Source: DATGYC01 sp035298385
Lineage (GTDB): Bacteria; Bacillota; Sulfobacillia; Symbiobacteriales; Symbiobacteriaceae
NCBI GenBank assembly: GCA_035298385.1
Contig: DATGYC010000097.1
Location: forward strand, 1-48,219
Direction: 5' to 3'
DNA: 48,219 nucleotides
Shown here: positions 15,846 to 23,798 of the stretch, piece by piece
Numbering within the stretch: position 1 is the first letter of the stretch
How the letters are laid out: each line of letters starts with the position of its first letter
Notes under the pieces: generated by a model
Databases searched by the model: none
What the model was told of the DNA's origin: nothing
Seen by the model: the letters and a program-made list of their open reading frames with translations, nothing else
Position numbers and translations under genes: made by a program

Positions 15846-17069
15846 CTACGCTAGGATCTTGACTCGACCCCACTTACGCTTGCCGACCTTCATCACCTGA
15901 CCATCCACCAGCGACAGCATCGCCTGCGGATCGGCGACCTTCTCCCCATCGAGCGAGAACCCGCCCTGCTGGATCAGCCGGCGAGCCTCGGACATCGAGG
16001 TGGCCATCCCGGCATCCACCAGGAGCTTCCCCGCCCCGATCGGGAGCGCTGAAGCCTGGACCTCCACATCAGGGATATCCGCCGGCACCTCACCCCGGGA
16101 GAACTGGGCGACCCAGGCCTCCTCCGCTGCGTCCGCCTCCTCCGTGCTGTAGCCGTAGGTCGTGATGATCTCACGCCCCAGGCGCTTCTTCAGCGCCATC
16201 GGGTTCTCCCCAGCGGCCATCGTCACCTTGATCGCCTCCAGATCCGCCAGCGAGACGTCCGTGAAGTAGGTGAAGTAGGTGACGATCAGGTGGTCCGGGA
16301 TCGACATTGTCCGGCCGAACATCTCCAGCGGCGGATGGTCCAGGCCGATGTAGTTCCCCAGGGACTTCGACATCTTCTGAACGCCGTCCAAGCCCTCGAC
16401 GATCGGGGTCATCAGGCAGACCTGCGCCTCCTGCCCGGCCGCTCGCTGCAGGTCACGACCGGTCAGCAGGTTGAACTTCTGGTCCGTGCCACCGAGCTCT
16501 ACGTCCGCCTCCAGGGCGACGGAATCCGTCCCCTGCATCAGCGGGTAGAAGAACTCGTGGATGAAGATCGGGCGCCCCTCGGCGTACCGGTTCTTGAAGT
16601 CCTCGCGCTCGAGCATCTGCGCCACCGTCGCCTTGGCCGCCAGTCGGGTGACGTCAGCGAAGGTCATTGGCGCCAGCCACTCGGAGTTCCGCCGGATCTC
16701 CAGCCGGGAGACGTCCAGCACCCGCGCCGCCTGCTCGAGGTAGCGCTGCGCATTCTCCGTCGTCTGCTCATGCGTTAGCTGCGGCCGGGCATCGTTCCGG
16801 CCGGTCGGGTCGCCGATCATCGCCGTGTAGTCGCCAATGATCAGGACCGCCTGATGGCCCAGGTCCATGAACTGCTTCAACTTGCGGAGCGGAACCGTAT
16901 GACCCAGGGTCAGGTCCTTACCGGTCGGATCGATGCCCAGCTTCACCCGCAGGGGCTTACCGGTCTTCGCCGACTTCTCAAGCTTCGCCTTCAACTCCGC
17001 CTCGCTCACCACGTCAGCGGCGCCCCGCATCAGGAGCTTCAACTGCTCTTCCACACTCAAGTTCGCCAT
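15846..17069 (-). CDS. tyrS: Tyrosyl-tRNA synthetase
   Basis: Class I aminoacyl-tRNA synthetase charging tRNA-Tyr. The HIGH-equivalent is LGHTVPL and the KMSKS loop is KMSKSLGN. The binding pocket is GGTDQKFNLLTGRD, and a C-terminal S4 RNA-binding domain is present (AGMATSMSEARRLIQQGGF). ATG 17069 has GGAGG 9 bases upstream, giving 407 residues, a normal length. Expression is controlled by the T-box leader directly upstream. Confidence 0.97.
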   Translation of the reverse strand: MANLSVEEQLKLLMRGAADVVSEAELKAKLEKSAKTGKPLRVKLGIDPTGKDLTLGHTVPLRKLKQFMDLGHQAVLIIGDYTAMIGDPTGRNDARPQLTHEQTTENAQRYLEQAARVLDVSRLEIRRNSEWLAPMTFADVTRLAAKATVAQMLEREDFKNRYAEGRPIFIHEFFYPLMQGTDSVALEADVELGGTDQKFNLLTGRDLQRAAGQEAQVCLMTPIVEGLDGVQKMSKSLGNYIGLDHPPLEMFGRTMSIPDHLIVTYFTYFTDVSLADLEAIKVTMAAGENPMALKKRLGREIITTYGYSTEEADAAEEAWVAQFSRGEVPADIPDVEVQASALPIGAGKLLVDAGMATSMSEARRLIQQGGFSLDGEKVADPQAMLSLVDGQVMKVGKRKWGRVKILA

Positions 17070-17109
17070 GCTGCCCATCCTCCCGCTACGAAAAGTTTCC
17101 CGAGCGGGG

Positions 17110-17408
17110 TACAAAAAAACCCCACCCGGCATGATCCCCCAGGGACGACGTACACATAAGAGTTGTGTGCGCCGCGGTACCACCCTGGTTGACCCCCGGG
17201 TAGGGGAGTCCTCTCTACATGTCCCATAACGTGGAACCACCGGCCCAGCCTATCCATCTAATCTAGGAAGGGAGTATGACTCCTGCCTGATCATGGCTTC
17301 GGTGGGCAGCTCGGGCGTGTATTCGGACAGGCCTGCCAGGGCTTTGCACCAACCAGCCCCTCGCTGTGGATCAGGCGCCCCGTCCTACTCGTCGCCTTCC
17401 TTGCCGTT
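17110..17408 (-). promoter_or_regulatory. T-box riboswitch of tyrS
   Basis: The conserved T-box GGTGGTACCGCGG lies on the minus strand at 17184-17172, and a run of seven U follows at 17119-17113. CCAGGG/CCCTGG arms around the T-box form the antiterminator. A competing long-range pairing joins 17196-17206 with 17120-17129 just before the U-run. The promoter is TTGCGG (17443-17438), 17 bases, TATCAT (17420-17415), so the leader has room for a complete Stem I with its specifier. Known mechanism: uncharged tRNA-Tyr stabilises the antiterminator. Confidence 0.9.
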
Positions 17409-17414
17409 GCATGA

Positions 17415-17443
17415 ATGATAGCACACCCAAACCAGCCCCGCAA
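17415..17443 (-). promoter_or_regulatory. Promoter of the tyrS leader
   Basis: -35 TTGCGG and -10 TATCAT, 17 bases apart, reading leftwards into the T-box leader and diverging from the PBP gene. Confidence 0.6.
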
Positions 17444-17513
17444 CGCGTTCCATGCCCAAAACAAGGAAAAGGGCCACGGGTGGCGAATCATCTTCCCCTT
17501 GGAGGTGTTTCTC

Positions 17514-20063
17514 TTGTCGAAATCTGGGCAAGCCGGGGGCGGTCCAACCCCTCGGAAGGCCGGCCGGAAGCCCCGCAAGAAGCGGCGCTGGCTACGCGCC
17601 CTCCTCATGGTGATCCTTGGGGGCGGCCTGGTCGTAGCGGTTGCAGTGGGGGCCTTCCTCTATCAAGCCTACCAGACCCTGCCGGTCTACGGCGACTTTA
17701 CCCCCTCCCTCTCCTCGACCATCTACGACGCCCAGGGGCGTGAGGTCTACAAACTGGCGGGCGAAGAGAACCGGACGCTCGTCAAGCTGGACGAGATCCC
17801 CCTTGAAGTCCAGCAAGCCTTTGTCGCGACCGAAGACCGCCGCTTCTATGACCATTTCGGCGTCGATGTCTGGCGCTTGGGCGGTTCGATCTGGTCCGAC
17901 GTCAAGTACGTCCTCGGCATGAAGGGCGCCCAGTTGGAGGGTGGCTCGACCATCACCATGCAGTTGGCGCGCAACTCCTTCCTGACCCTGGACCAGACCC
18001 CGATGCGCAAGATCCAAGAGATGATGATCGCCATCGGCCTGGAGCGTCGCTTCACCAAGCACGATATCCTTGAGAAGTATCTCAATGAGGTCTCCTTCGG
18101 CTATCAGGCGGACGGCATCGAGGCGGCCTCCCACGCCTACTTCAACAAGAGGGCGAAGGAGCTGACGCTCTCGGAGGGCGCCCTCCTCGCTGGCATCCTG
18201 AAGGGTCCCACCCAGTACCACCCCGTTCTCAACCCTGAAGCTGCCATGAACCGCCGGGCGACCGTCCTGAACCTGATGGTCGGTCAGGGGTACATCAGCC
18301 AGGAGCGGGCGGATCAATTGAAGGCAGAGAAGCCGAAGATCGATCAGGCGCCCGTCTCCCCCACGGCCGTCACCTTCACCGGCGACTGGTACGTCGATCA
18401 CGTGATCCGCATCCTGACGGATGAGACCCTCGCCCAACAGTACAACCTGCCGTACCTGGATCCTAAGGAGCTCTCTTCGAGCGGCCTGAAGCTCTACCTG
18501 GCCATGGACAAGGACGTCCAGGCCATGGCCGAGAAGAAGCTCCAGGAGATCATTCCAGAGCGGACCCAGTTCTACGGCAGCACCGACGTCCCCGAGGGCG
18601 CCGCCGTCGTCATGAATCACAAGACCGGCCAAGTCCTGGCGATCGCCGGTGGACTGCAGCATGAGGGCATGCTTAGCTTCAACCGGGCGACGATGGCCTA
18701 CCGCCAGCCGGGTTCCTCGATCAAGCCGCTCGTCGCCTACTTCCCGGCGATCGACCAGCTTGGCTGGGGTCCCGCGACGGTGATCGATGACTCGCCTGTC
18801 ATGCTGAGCAACGACATGAAGAAGCTCTGGCCGGACAACTACGAGTTCCGCTATCTGGGCATGCTCCCGATGCGAACCGGCCTCGAGCAGTCGATCAACA
18901 CAATGGCCGTTCGCTCTCTCCAGGCAGTCGGACCGGCTAAGGCGATCGACTACGCCAAGAAGTTCGGACTGAACACGGTCCTGACGGCGGCCGAATCCCC
19001 CGGTGAGAACGACCAGAACCTGGCGCTGGCCCTCGGCGGCCTGACCAAGGGCGTCACGGTGATGGATATGACCGCCGCCTACGGGATCCTTGGCAACATG
19101 GGCATCAAGGTCGATCCCGTCTTCGTCACCCGGATTGAGAACCGGAACGGCGAGGTGATCTACCAGGCCCAGCCGAAGAAGACCCCGGTCTTCAAGAAGG
19201 AATCGATCTGGCTGATGGTCGACGTCATGAAGGGCTCGATCCAGCGCGGTACCTCCGCCTCCGAGTCCAAGGGCTTCCACGGCTGGCCGGTCGCCGGCAA
19301 GACCGGTACGACCGAGAACTGGCATGACGCTTGGTTCATCGGCTTCTCCTCGGAGCTCGTGACCGGTGTCTGGACCGGCTATGATGACGGCACCAAACAC
19401 CGACTGCCAGCAAACGGCAACGGCGCCTGGACGGGCGCCGGCCCGCCCACCCGCATCTGGACGGCGATCATGAACGAGCTGATCAAGGAGCGCCCGGCTG
19501 ACTGGGAGCGTCCGAGCGGCCTCGTGCAGGTCCAGGTCTGCAAGCTTACCGGCCTTCTCCCCTCCTCTCTCTGCCCGGCCGACCAGATCGCCACCGACTG
19601 GTGGCGCAAGGGCACCGAGCCAAAGAAGCAGGACGACGTCCTCGTGATGGCTAAGGTGGTCAAGCAACCCTGGGTCAGCCCGAAGACGCTCCAGCCGATC
19701 GATCGCTACTTCCTCTGGCAAGAGGGTTGTACCGGCGTCCCCGAAGACCGGGTGATGATCAAGCGGCCGACCAGTTGGCCCAAGCACCCGAGCGATCCCT
19801 GGAACATCGAGCGCTACTGGCCGCGGGACTGGGTCAACGAGGTGCCTACGGAGAAATGCCTCGTCCAGCCGCCAGGCACACTGCCTCCTGGCACGCAGCC
19901 TCCCGGCACGCAACCGCCGGGCACGCAGCCGCCAGGCACACAACCACCGGGCACACAACCGCCAGGTACGCAGCCACCGGGTACGCAGCCACCGGACGAC
20001 GGGCAGAAGCCGATCCTTCCGCCGATCGTCCCCCCGGTTATCCCGCCCGGCACTGGTCGATAG
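17514..20063 (+). CDS. Class A penicillin-binding protein (PBP1A-like)
   Basis: Bifunctional peptidoglycan glycosyltransferase and transpeptidase. A TTG at 17514 is chosen because GGAGG stands 9 bases before it; this gives 849 residues. Basic cytoplasmic tail, membrane anchor at about 27-50. GT51 motifs are VATEDRRFYDHFGVD (catalytic E107), GGSTITMQLARN and KYLNEVSFG. The transpeptidase has S401-S-I-K404, S460-I-N462 and K596-T-G-T. The C-terminus ends in a Pro-Pro-Gly-Thr-Gln repeat and a Pro-rich tail, probably a wall-spanning extension. It diverges from tyrS. Confidence 0.96.
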   Translation: MSKSGQAGGGPTPRKAGRKPRKKRRWLRALLMVILGGGLVVAVAVGAFLYQAYQTLPVYGDFTPSLSSTIYDAQGREVYKLAGEENRTLVKLDEIPLEVQQAFVATEDRRFYDHFGVDVWRLGGSIWSDVKYVLGMKGAQLEGGSTITMQLARNSFLTLDQTPMRKIQEMMIAIGLERRFTKHDILEKYLNEVSFGYQADGIEAASHAYFNKRAKELTLSEGALLAGILKGPTQYHPVLNPEAAMNRRATVLNLMVGQGYISQERADQLKAEKPKIDQAPVSPTAVTFTGDWYVDHVIRILTDETLAQQYNLPYLDPKELSSSGLKLYLAMDKDVQAMAEKKLQEIIPERTQFYGSTDVPEGAAVVMNHKTGQVLAIAGGLQHEGMLSFNRATMAYRQPGSSIKPLVAYFPAIDQLGWGPATVIDDSPVMLSNDMKKLWPDNYEFRYLGMLPMRTGLEQSINTMAVRSLQAVGPAKAIDYAKKFGLNTVLTAAESPGENDQNLALALGGLTKGVTVMDMTAAYGILGNMGIKVDPVFVTRIENRNGEVIYQAQPKKTPVFKKESIWLMVDVMKGSIQRGTSASESKGFHGWPVAGKTGTTENWHDAWFIGFSSELVTGVWTGYDDGTKHRLPANGNGAWTGAGPPTRIWTAIMNELIKERPADWERPSGLVQVQVCKLTGLLPSSLCPADQIATDWWRKGTEPKKQDDVLVMAKVVKQPWVSPKTLQPIDRYFLWQEGCTGVPEDRVMIKRPTSWPKHPSDPWNIERYWPRDWVNEVPTEKCLVQPPGTLPPGTQPPGTQPPGTQPPGTQPPGTQPPGTQPPGTQPPDDGQKPILPPIVPPVIPPGTGR
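19869..19988 (+). repeat. Eight tandem 15-bp units coding PPGTQ
   Basis: Eight in-frame copies of a 15-base unit encode PPGTL once and PPGTQ seven times near the C-terminus of the PBP. The units differ at third positions (CCG/CCA/CCT, GGC/GGT), which shows selection on the protein repeat or an old expansion. Confidence 0.9.
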
Positions 20064-20073
20064 GTCCAAATCG

Positions 20074-20110
20074 GAAGAAGTCGGCAAATCCGCCGACTTC
20101 TTCCCTTATT
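20074..20110 (+). terminator. Terminator of the PBP gene
   Basis: A 12-bp perfect stem (20074-20085 with 20092-20103) is followed by CCTTATTT. Confidence 0.85.
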
Positions 20111-20128
20111 TCCGAAAAGTGGTATAAT
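20105..20128 (+). promoter_or_regulatory. Promoter of the 74-residue gene
   Basis: A perfect TATAAT at 20123-20128 has an extended -10 (TGG before it). The -35 is weak. It lies 46 bases before the start codon. Confidence 0.65.
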
Positions 20129-20173
20129 GGAGCTGACCAGTCCAACTTTAGGGCAGGGAGAGGAGGAGGCTCC

Positions 20174-20398
20174 ATGGCGAGACTGCGGGAACTGGTTCAG
20201 GGCTGTCGTGTCATTACTCGGTCTGGTTTTAATGGGACTGTGGTTGGGACAGCCCGCCTGGTCGATGTCAGCGTAGTCCTTGTCGACTTAGACCTGCTCA
20301 CTGGGGAGGAACGTAATCCCGTCATCGTCTTTCCAGAGAACCTCACCCCGGTCTCCATGCCCCTGCCAGCGGTCAAGTCGGCCTCAGGTGCCTCCTAA
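20174..20398 (+). CDS. Small conserved-looking protein of unknown function
   Basis: A 74-residue protein (MARLRELVQGCRVITRSGFN...) with a strong ribosome site (AGGAGGAGG), its own extended -10 promoter and its own terminator. The core alternates Val-rich strands with a glycine turn (RSGFNGTVVGTARLVD, then VSVVLVDLDLLTGEE), which suggests a small beta-barrel (SH3/KOW-like) fold. I do not recognise the family. It does not look like Veg, which occupies a similar size class. Good signals imply that it is expressed as a single gene. Confidence 0.75.
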   Translation: MARLRELVQGCRVITRSGFNGTVVGTARLVDVSVVLVDLDLLTGEERNPVIVFPENLTPVSMPLPAVKSASGAS

Positions 20399-20447
20399 GC
20401 CAAGAGAACCTATTGTGATTTTAGCGCCGCAGGGATCTGTCGAGCAT

Positions 20448-20489
20448 AGCCGAAGCAGCCGGGTTGGCCCCCCGGCTGCTTCGGCTTTT
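20448..20489 (+). terminator. Terminator after the 74-residue gene
   Basis: A 16-bp perfect stem (20448-20463 with 20471-20486) runs into TTTTG. Confidence 0.9.
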
Positions 20490-20582
20490 GTCAGTCACGA
20501 GAAGGGAAGACTCTGGTCAGCGGCGAATCCACTCCCCCCATGCTTCTTCATCGCAGTTAGCCTCCTAAGAAGGTGACGCCCC

Positions 20583-21836
20583 ATGCTCGTGCGCGACCCT
20601 GTTCACGGCGACCTCTTCCTGACCCCTGTCGAGACCCGGGTGATCGATAGCCGGGAGTTCCAGCGTCTTCGCAACATCAAGCAACTAGGTACCGCCCACC
20701 TCGTTTACCCGGGCTGTGTCCACACCCGCTTTGATCATTCCCTGGGCGCCCTGGCCGTTGCCAGCCGCATGCTGGAGCAACTCTCCCGGGCTGGCTACCA
20801 GATCGATCCCGAGGAAGCCCAGATCGTCCGGCTGGCGATCCTGGTCCACGACGTCACGCACATCCCGTACGGCCATACCTTTGAGGATGAGCGCCAGATC
20901 TTCCCGCGCCATGACGCCGGTCCCCGTCTGGACCACTTCCTCTCCCTACAGACCGAGCTAGGCCGGACCCTAGCTGGGGAAGGCTACCTGGACGAGGTCA
21001 AGGCGATCCTGACCGACCAGCCCCGCAAGCCCTGGATGATGCAGGTCGTCTCGTCGACGATCGATGCCGATCTACTCGACTACCTGCGGCGGGACTCCTT
21101 CTTCGCCGGCCTCCGCCAGGACTATGACGACCGGATCTTCGCCTACTTCGGCCTGGAGGATGACCGCCTCCTCATGAACATGACCCGGCACGGCCTGGAC
21201 CGACCGGATGCCCGGACCGAGATCATCCATCTCCTCCGGATGCGCTACGTCCTGACCGAACGGATCTACCTGCACCATGCCAAGATCGCTTCCGGAGCGA
21301 TGATCTCCAAGGCCGTTGAACTGCATGCCAAGGGCGGCCTGCGTGAGGAGGCGCTCTACGGCCTGGGTGACCAGACCTTCCTCGACCTGATCGCCCGCCT
21401 CCCCGGCCCAGCGGTTAGCGCCGAACTGATCGACGGGGTGATGAACCGCCGCCTCTACAAGCGGGCCTTCGTCCTCTCCGCTCGGGGCCTTAGCGACGGA
21501 CTGGGGGCGTTCATCCAGCGCTACAGCGGCCAGTCTGTCTTCCGGGAAGAACTGGAGAACCAGATCGCAGCCAAGGCACGCCTTAAGCCCGGCCAGGTGA
21601 TCCTCTACTGCCCGAAGGCCTCCTTCTTCAAGGAGGTCCGGGTTCCGGTCCGGACCGTAGGCGGCATCAAGCCGCTCTACCAGTTCGATCCCGCTGGCGA
21701 AGTCTCCGCCATGGCCCGCCAGTACGAGGCACTCTGGCGCACCTTCGTCTTCTGCCCCGCCGACAAGGTCACACAGGTGAAGAAGGTCTGTGAGCGACTG
21801 CTGGGACTCCAGAGCGAGTACGACAGCGGCGACTAA
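20583..21836 (+). CDS. HD-domain phosphohydrolase, YwfO-like
   Basis: Resembles the dNTPase-like HD superfamily proteins of Firmicutes (B. subtilis YwfO). The opening block VRDPVHGDLFLTPVETRVID and QRLRNIKQLG are typical. Metal ligands are H52 (HTRFDHSLG), H89-D90 (LVHDVTHIPYGH) and further His at 93 and 98, with a later Asp in TIDADLLDYLRRD. It has 417 residues. The substrate (a dNTP or another phosphate ester) cannot be read from sequence. ATG 20583 has AAGAAGGTGA upstream. Confidence 0.9.
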   Translation: MLVRDPVHGDLFLTPVETRVIDSREFQRLRNIKQLGTAHLVYPGCVHTRFDHSLGALAVASRMLEQLSRAGYQIDPEEAQIVRLAILVHDVTHIPYGHTFEDERQIFPRHDAGPRLDHFLSLQTELGRTLAGEGYLDEVKAILTDQPRKPWMMQVVSSTIDADLLDYLRRDSFFAGLRQDYDDRIFAYFGLEDDRLLMNMTRHGLDRPDARTEIIHLLRMRYVLTERIYLHHAKIASGAMISKAVELHAKGGLREEALYGLGDQTFLDLIARLPGPAVSAELIDGVMNRRLYKRAFVLSARGLSDGLGAFIQRYSGQSVFREELENQIAAKARLKPGQVILYCPKASFFKEVRVPVRTVGGIKPLYQFDPAGEVSAMARQYEALWRTFVFCPADKVTQVKKVCERLLGLQSEYDSGD

Positions 21837-21838
21837 AG

Positions 21839-21875
21839 AGACGGACACCGCGCAGATGCGGTGTCCGTCTTCCGT
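21839..21875. terminator. Terminator between HD gene and sensor kinase
   Basis: A 13-bp perfect stem (21839-21851 with 21858-21870) is followed by TCCGTTT. It sits between converging genes. Confidence 0.85.
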
Positions 21876-22991
21876 TTAGGAGGCAGCCTCCTGACTGTTT
21901 CGATCGGGCACTTCCAGCCAGAAGGTAGTCCAGCCCTGCTTCGACTCCACCCCGATGCGACCGCCGTGGGCCTCCAGTAGCTCACGAGCGATCGGCAGAC
22001 CGACGCCAACGCCTGTTGGGTGGGCCTGAGCCGACCGAGCCGTCCGGTAGAATCGGGTGAAGATGTGGGGCAGATCCTGCTCATCAATCCCCAGTCCAGA
22101 GTTGATACAGACGAAGCGGTAGACTCCGCCGATCAGGCTGCTCTGAATATGCACGATGCCCTCTTCTTCCGTGTACAGGGCGGCGTTTCGGAGCAGGTTG
22201 CGCAGGACCTGCGCAAGCGAGTCCTCGTGCACGGAGACCTGGCCACCCGCCAAGCCCCAGTCTGTCCGAATCCGGATCCGTTTCGCGTCATACATGGGCC
22301 GCAAAACGTCCAGGATCTCTCGGGCCACCTGGTCCAGATCAGTCGGTCGAGGGACCATCTTGCGCGTCCGGGCGGCATCCACCCGAGCAAGCTGATGGAT
22401 GCCCTCAAGTAGCCGGACGAGGCGCATCACCTCTTCATGCACCGACCCGATCGAGCCAGGCGTAGCCTCCACGACGCCATCCCGGATCGCCTCCAGATAG
22501 CCCTGGACGTTCGTCAGCGGAGTTCTGAGCTCATGCGCCAGGTTAGCCACTAACTCCCGTCTGGCTCGTTCCGTTCGCTCCAGCGAATCCGCCAGTCCAT
22601 TCAGGTGGCCGGCCAGAGCCTGGCTGAATGGGCCGGAATGCGGCGGGAGTTGGATGCGTTCGTCGTAGCGACCCTCGGCAAGAGCCCGGGCGCCCACCTC
22701 CACCCGTAGCAAGGGCGACGTTTGGTTCGTGACTAGCCGAATCGCCAACCAGATAGAAAGAGGGATCGCAAGGACCAGGGCAAAAGCGAACGAGAGGAGT
22801 GCCGATCCGTTCAGGATCAGCACTCCTCTCCCCTCCATAAGGGCAGTCCAATCAGGGCGCCCGGCCAACGCGACGCCTGTAAGACCCAGCACCAAGCACG
22901 TCACGCCGATGGCCGGTAGCGCCCCCATGAGGATCACGGGCCGCATGATGCGCGTTCGGTAAGACTGCCACCACTCCGCTAGCCGACCCAT
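21876..22991 (-). CDS. Sensor histidine kinase
   Basis: Membrane kinase of the OmpR/PhoR class, 371 residues. Two membrane segments lie at about 18-42 and 57-86 with a very short outside loop, which suggests sensing in or near the membrane. A HAMP-like linker follows, then the phosphorylated H153 in NLAHELRTPLTNVQG. The ATPase has an N-box NLLRNAALYTEEEG, an F-box-like LPHIFTRFYRT and G2 GVGVGLPIAR. In the G1 box the usual Asp is Asn (CINSGLGID). The gene overlaps the response regulator by 13 bases. Confidence 0.93.
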   Translation of the reverse strand: MGRLAEWWQSYRTRIMRPVILMGALPAIGVTCLVLGLTGVALAGRPDWTALMEGRGVLILNGSALLSFAFALVLAIPLSIWLAIRLVTNQTSPLLRVEVGARALAEGRYDERIQLPPHSGPFSQALAGHLNGLADSLERTERARRELVANLAHELRTPLTNVQGYLEAIRDGVVEATPGSIGSVHEEVMRLVRLLEGIHQLARVDAARTRKMVPRPTDLDQVAREILDVLRPMYDAKRIRIRTDWGLAGGQVSVHEDSLAQVLRNLLRNAALYTEEEGIVHIQSSLIGGVYRFVCINSGLGIDEQDLPHIFTRFYRTARSAQAHPTGVGVGLPIARELLEAHGGRIGVESKQGWTTFWLEVPDRNSQEAAS

Positions 22992-23692
22992 TCCTCTTCG
23001 CCCACCTCACGGAATTTATAGCCAACCCCGCGTACAGTCAGGAGTCGTTCTGGATTGGACGGATCACGCTCGATCTTGTGTCGTAGCTTACCAATATGGA
23101 CATCGATTGTCCGATCGACTACATAGAGTTCATCAAAGGAGTATATCTGGCCCAGGAGTGCCTCGCGGGTAAAGACCTTGCCCGGAAACTCCATCAGGGT
23201 GGTGAGCAACTTGAACTCGAAGGCGGTCAGATGAATCTCTCGTCCGTCGACCCGCACATGGCGCCGGTCGTAGTTTAGCTCCACACCGTGGGCCGCTAGG
23301 CGAGGTCCACGCTCCAGCCGGGCGCCCGCCCGCCGCAGGATCGCCTTAACACGCGCCACCAGTTCCCGCGGGCTGAACGGCTTGGTCATGTAATCGTCCG
23401 CCCCTAGGGCCAGCCCCGCGAGCTTGTCCTCCTCCTCCACCTTCGCCGTGACGATCAGAACGGGGGTATCATACACCTCGCGCAGACGGCGGCAAAGATC
23501 AAGACCGGGGAGATGAGGGAGCATCAGGTCGAGCACGACCAACAGCGGCCGCTGCTTCAGCGCGATCTCCAAGGCCTCCGCCCCATCGCCGACCGCAATG
23601 GTACGGTAGCCTTCACGCTCCAGATAGAGGCAGATCAACTGAAGAATCTTCGGATCATCGTCCACGACTAGGATGGGTTCGTCCGGGACCAT
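22979..23692 (-). CDS. OmpR/PhoB family response regulator
   Basis: Receiver domain with the acidic pocket D11-D13, phospho-acceptor D55 (VVLDLMLPHLPG), T82 and K104 (DDYMTKPF). The C-terminal winged helix is present (AFEFKLLTTLMEFPGKVFTREALL, then VDRTIDVHIGKLRHKIE). It has 237 residues. It is the first gene of the two-component pair and overlaps the kinase gene. A GCAGGAAAATC element lies about 50 bases upstream. The target genes are unknown. Confidence 0.95.
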   Translation of the reverse strand: MVPDEPILVVDDDPKILQLICLYLEREGYRTIAVGDGAEALEIALKQRPLLVVLDLMLPHLPGLDLCRRLREVYDTPVLIVTAKVEEEDKLAGLALGADDYMTKPFSPRELVARVKAILRRAGARLERGPRLAAHGVELNYDRRHVRVDGREIHLTAFEFKLLTTLMEFPGKVFTREALLGQIYSFDELYVVDRTIDVHIGKLRHKIERDPSNPERLLTVRGVGYKFREVGEEEWVG

Positions 23693-23798
23693 CGGTCATG
23701 CCCCCCTCGCCCTCCAGCTTTGGAATTATCCTATACGATTTCTAACAGCGATTTTCCTGCTATCATATTGTTGTTCTCAGAAGATTTTCGCACGATAC

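Noticed and set aside
19869..19988. Regular direct repeats as a CRISPR array
   Set aside because: In-frame 15-bp coding repeat with no spacers, part of the PBP C-terminus.
17592..20087. Very long open frame (831 codons) on the minus strand opposite the PBP gene
   Set aside because: Antisense shadow of a GC-rich gene; composition is Arg/Asp/Leu-rich without domains, while the plus strand has a complete PBP with all catalytic motifs.
20174..20398. Identification of the 74-residue protein as Veg
   Set aside because: Size and context suggested it, but the sequence does not match the Veg pattern I know.
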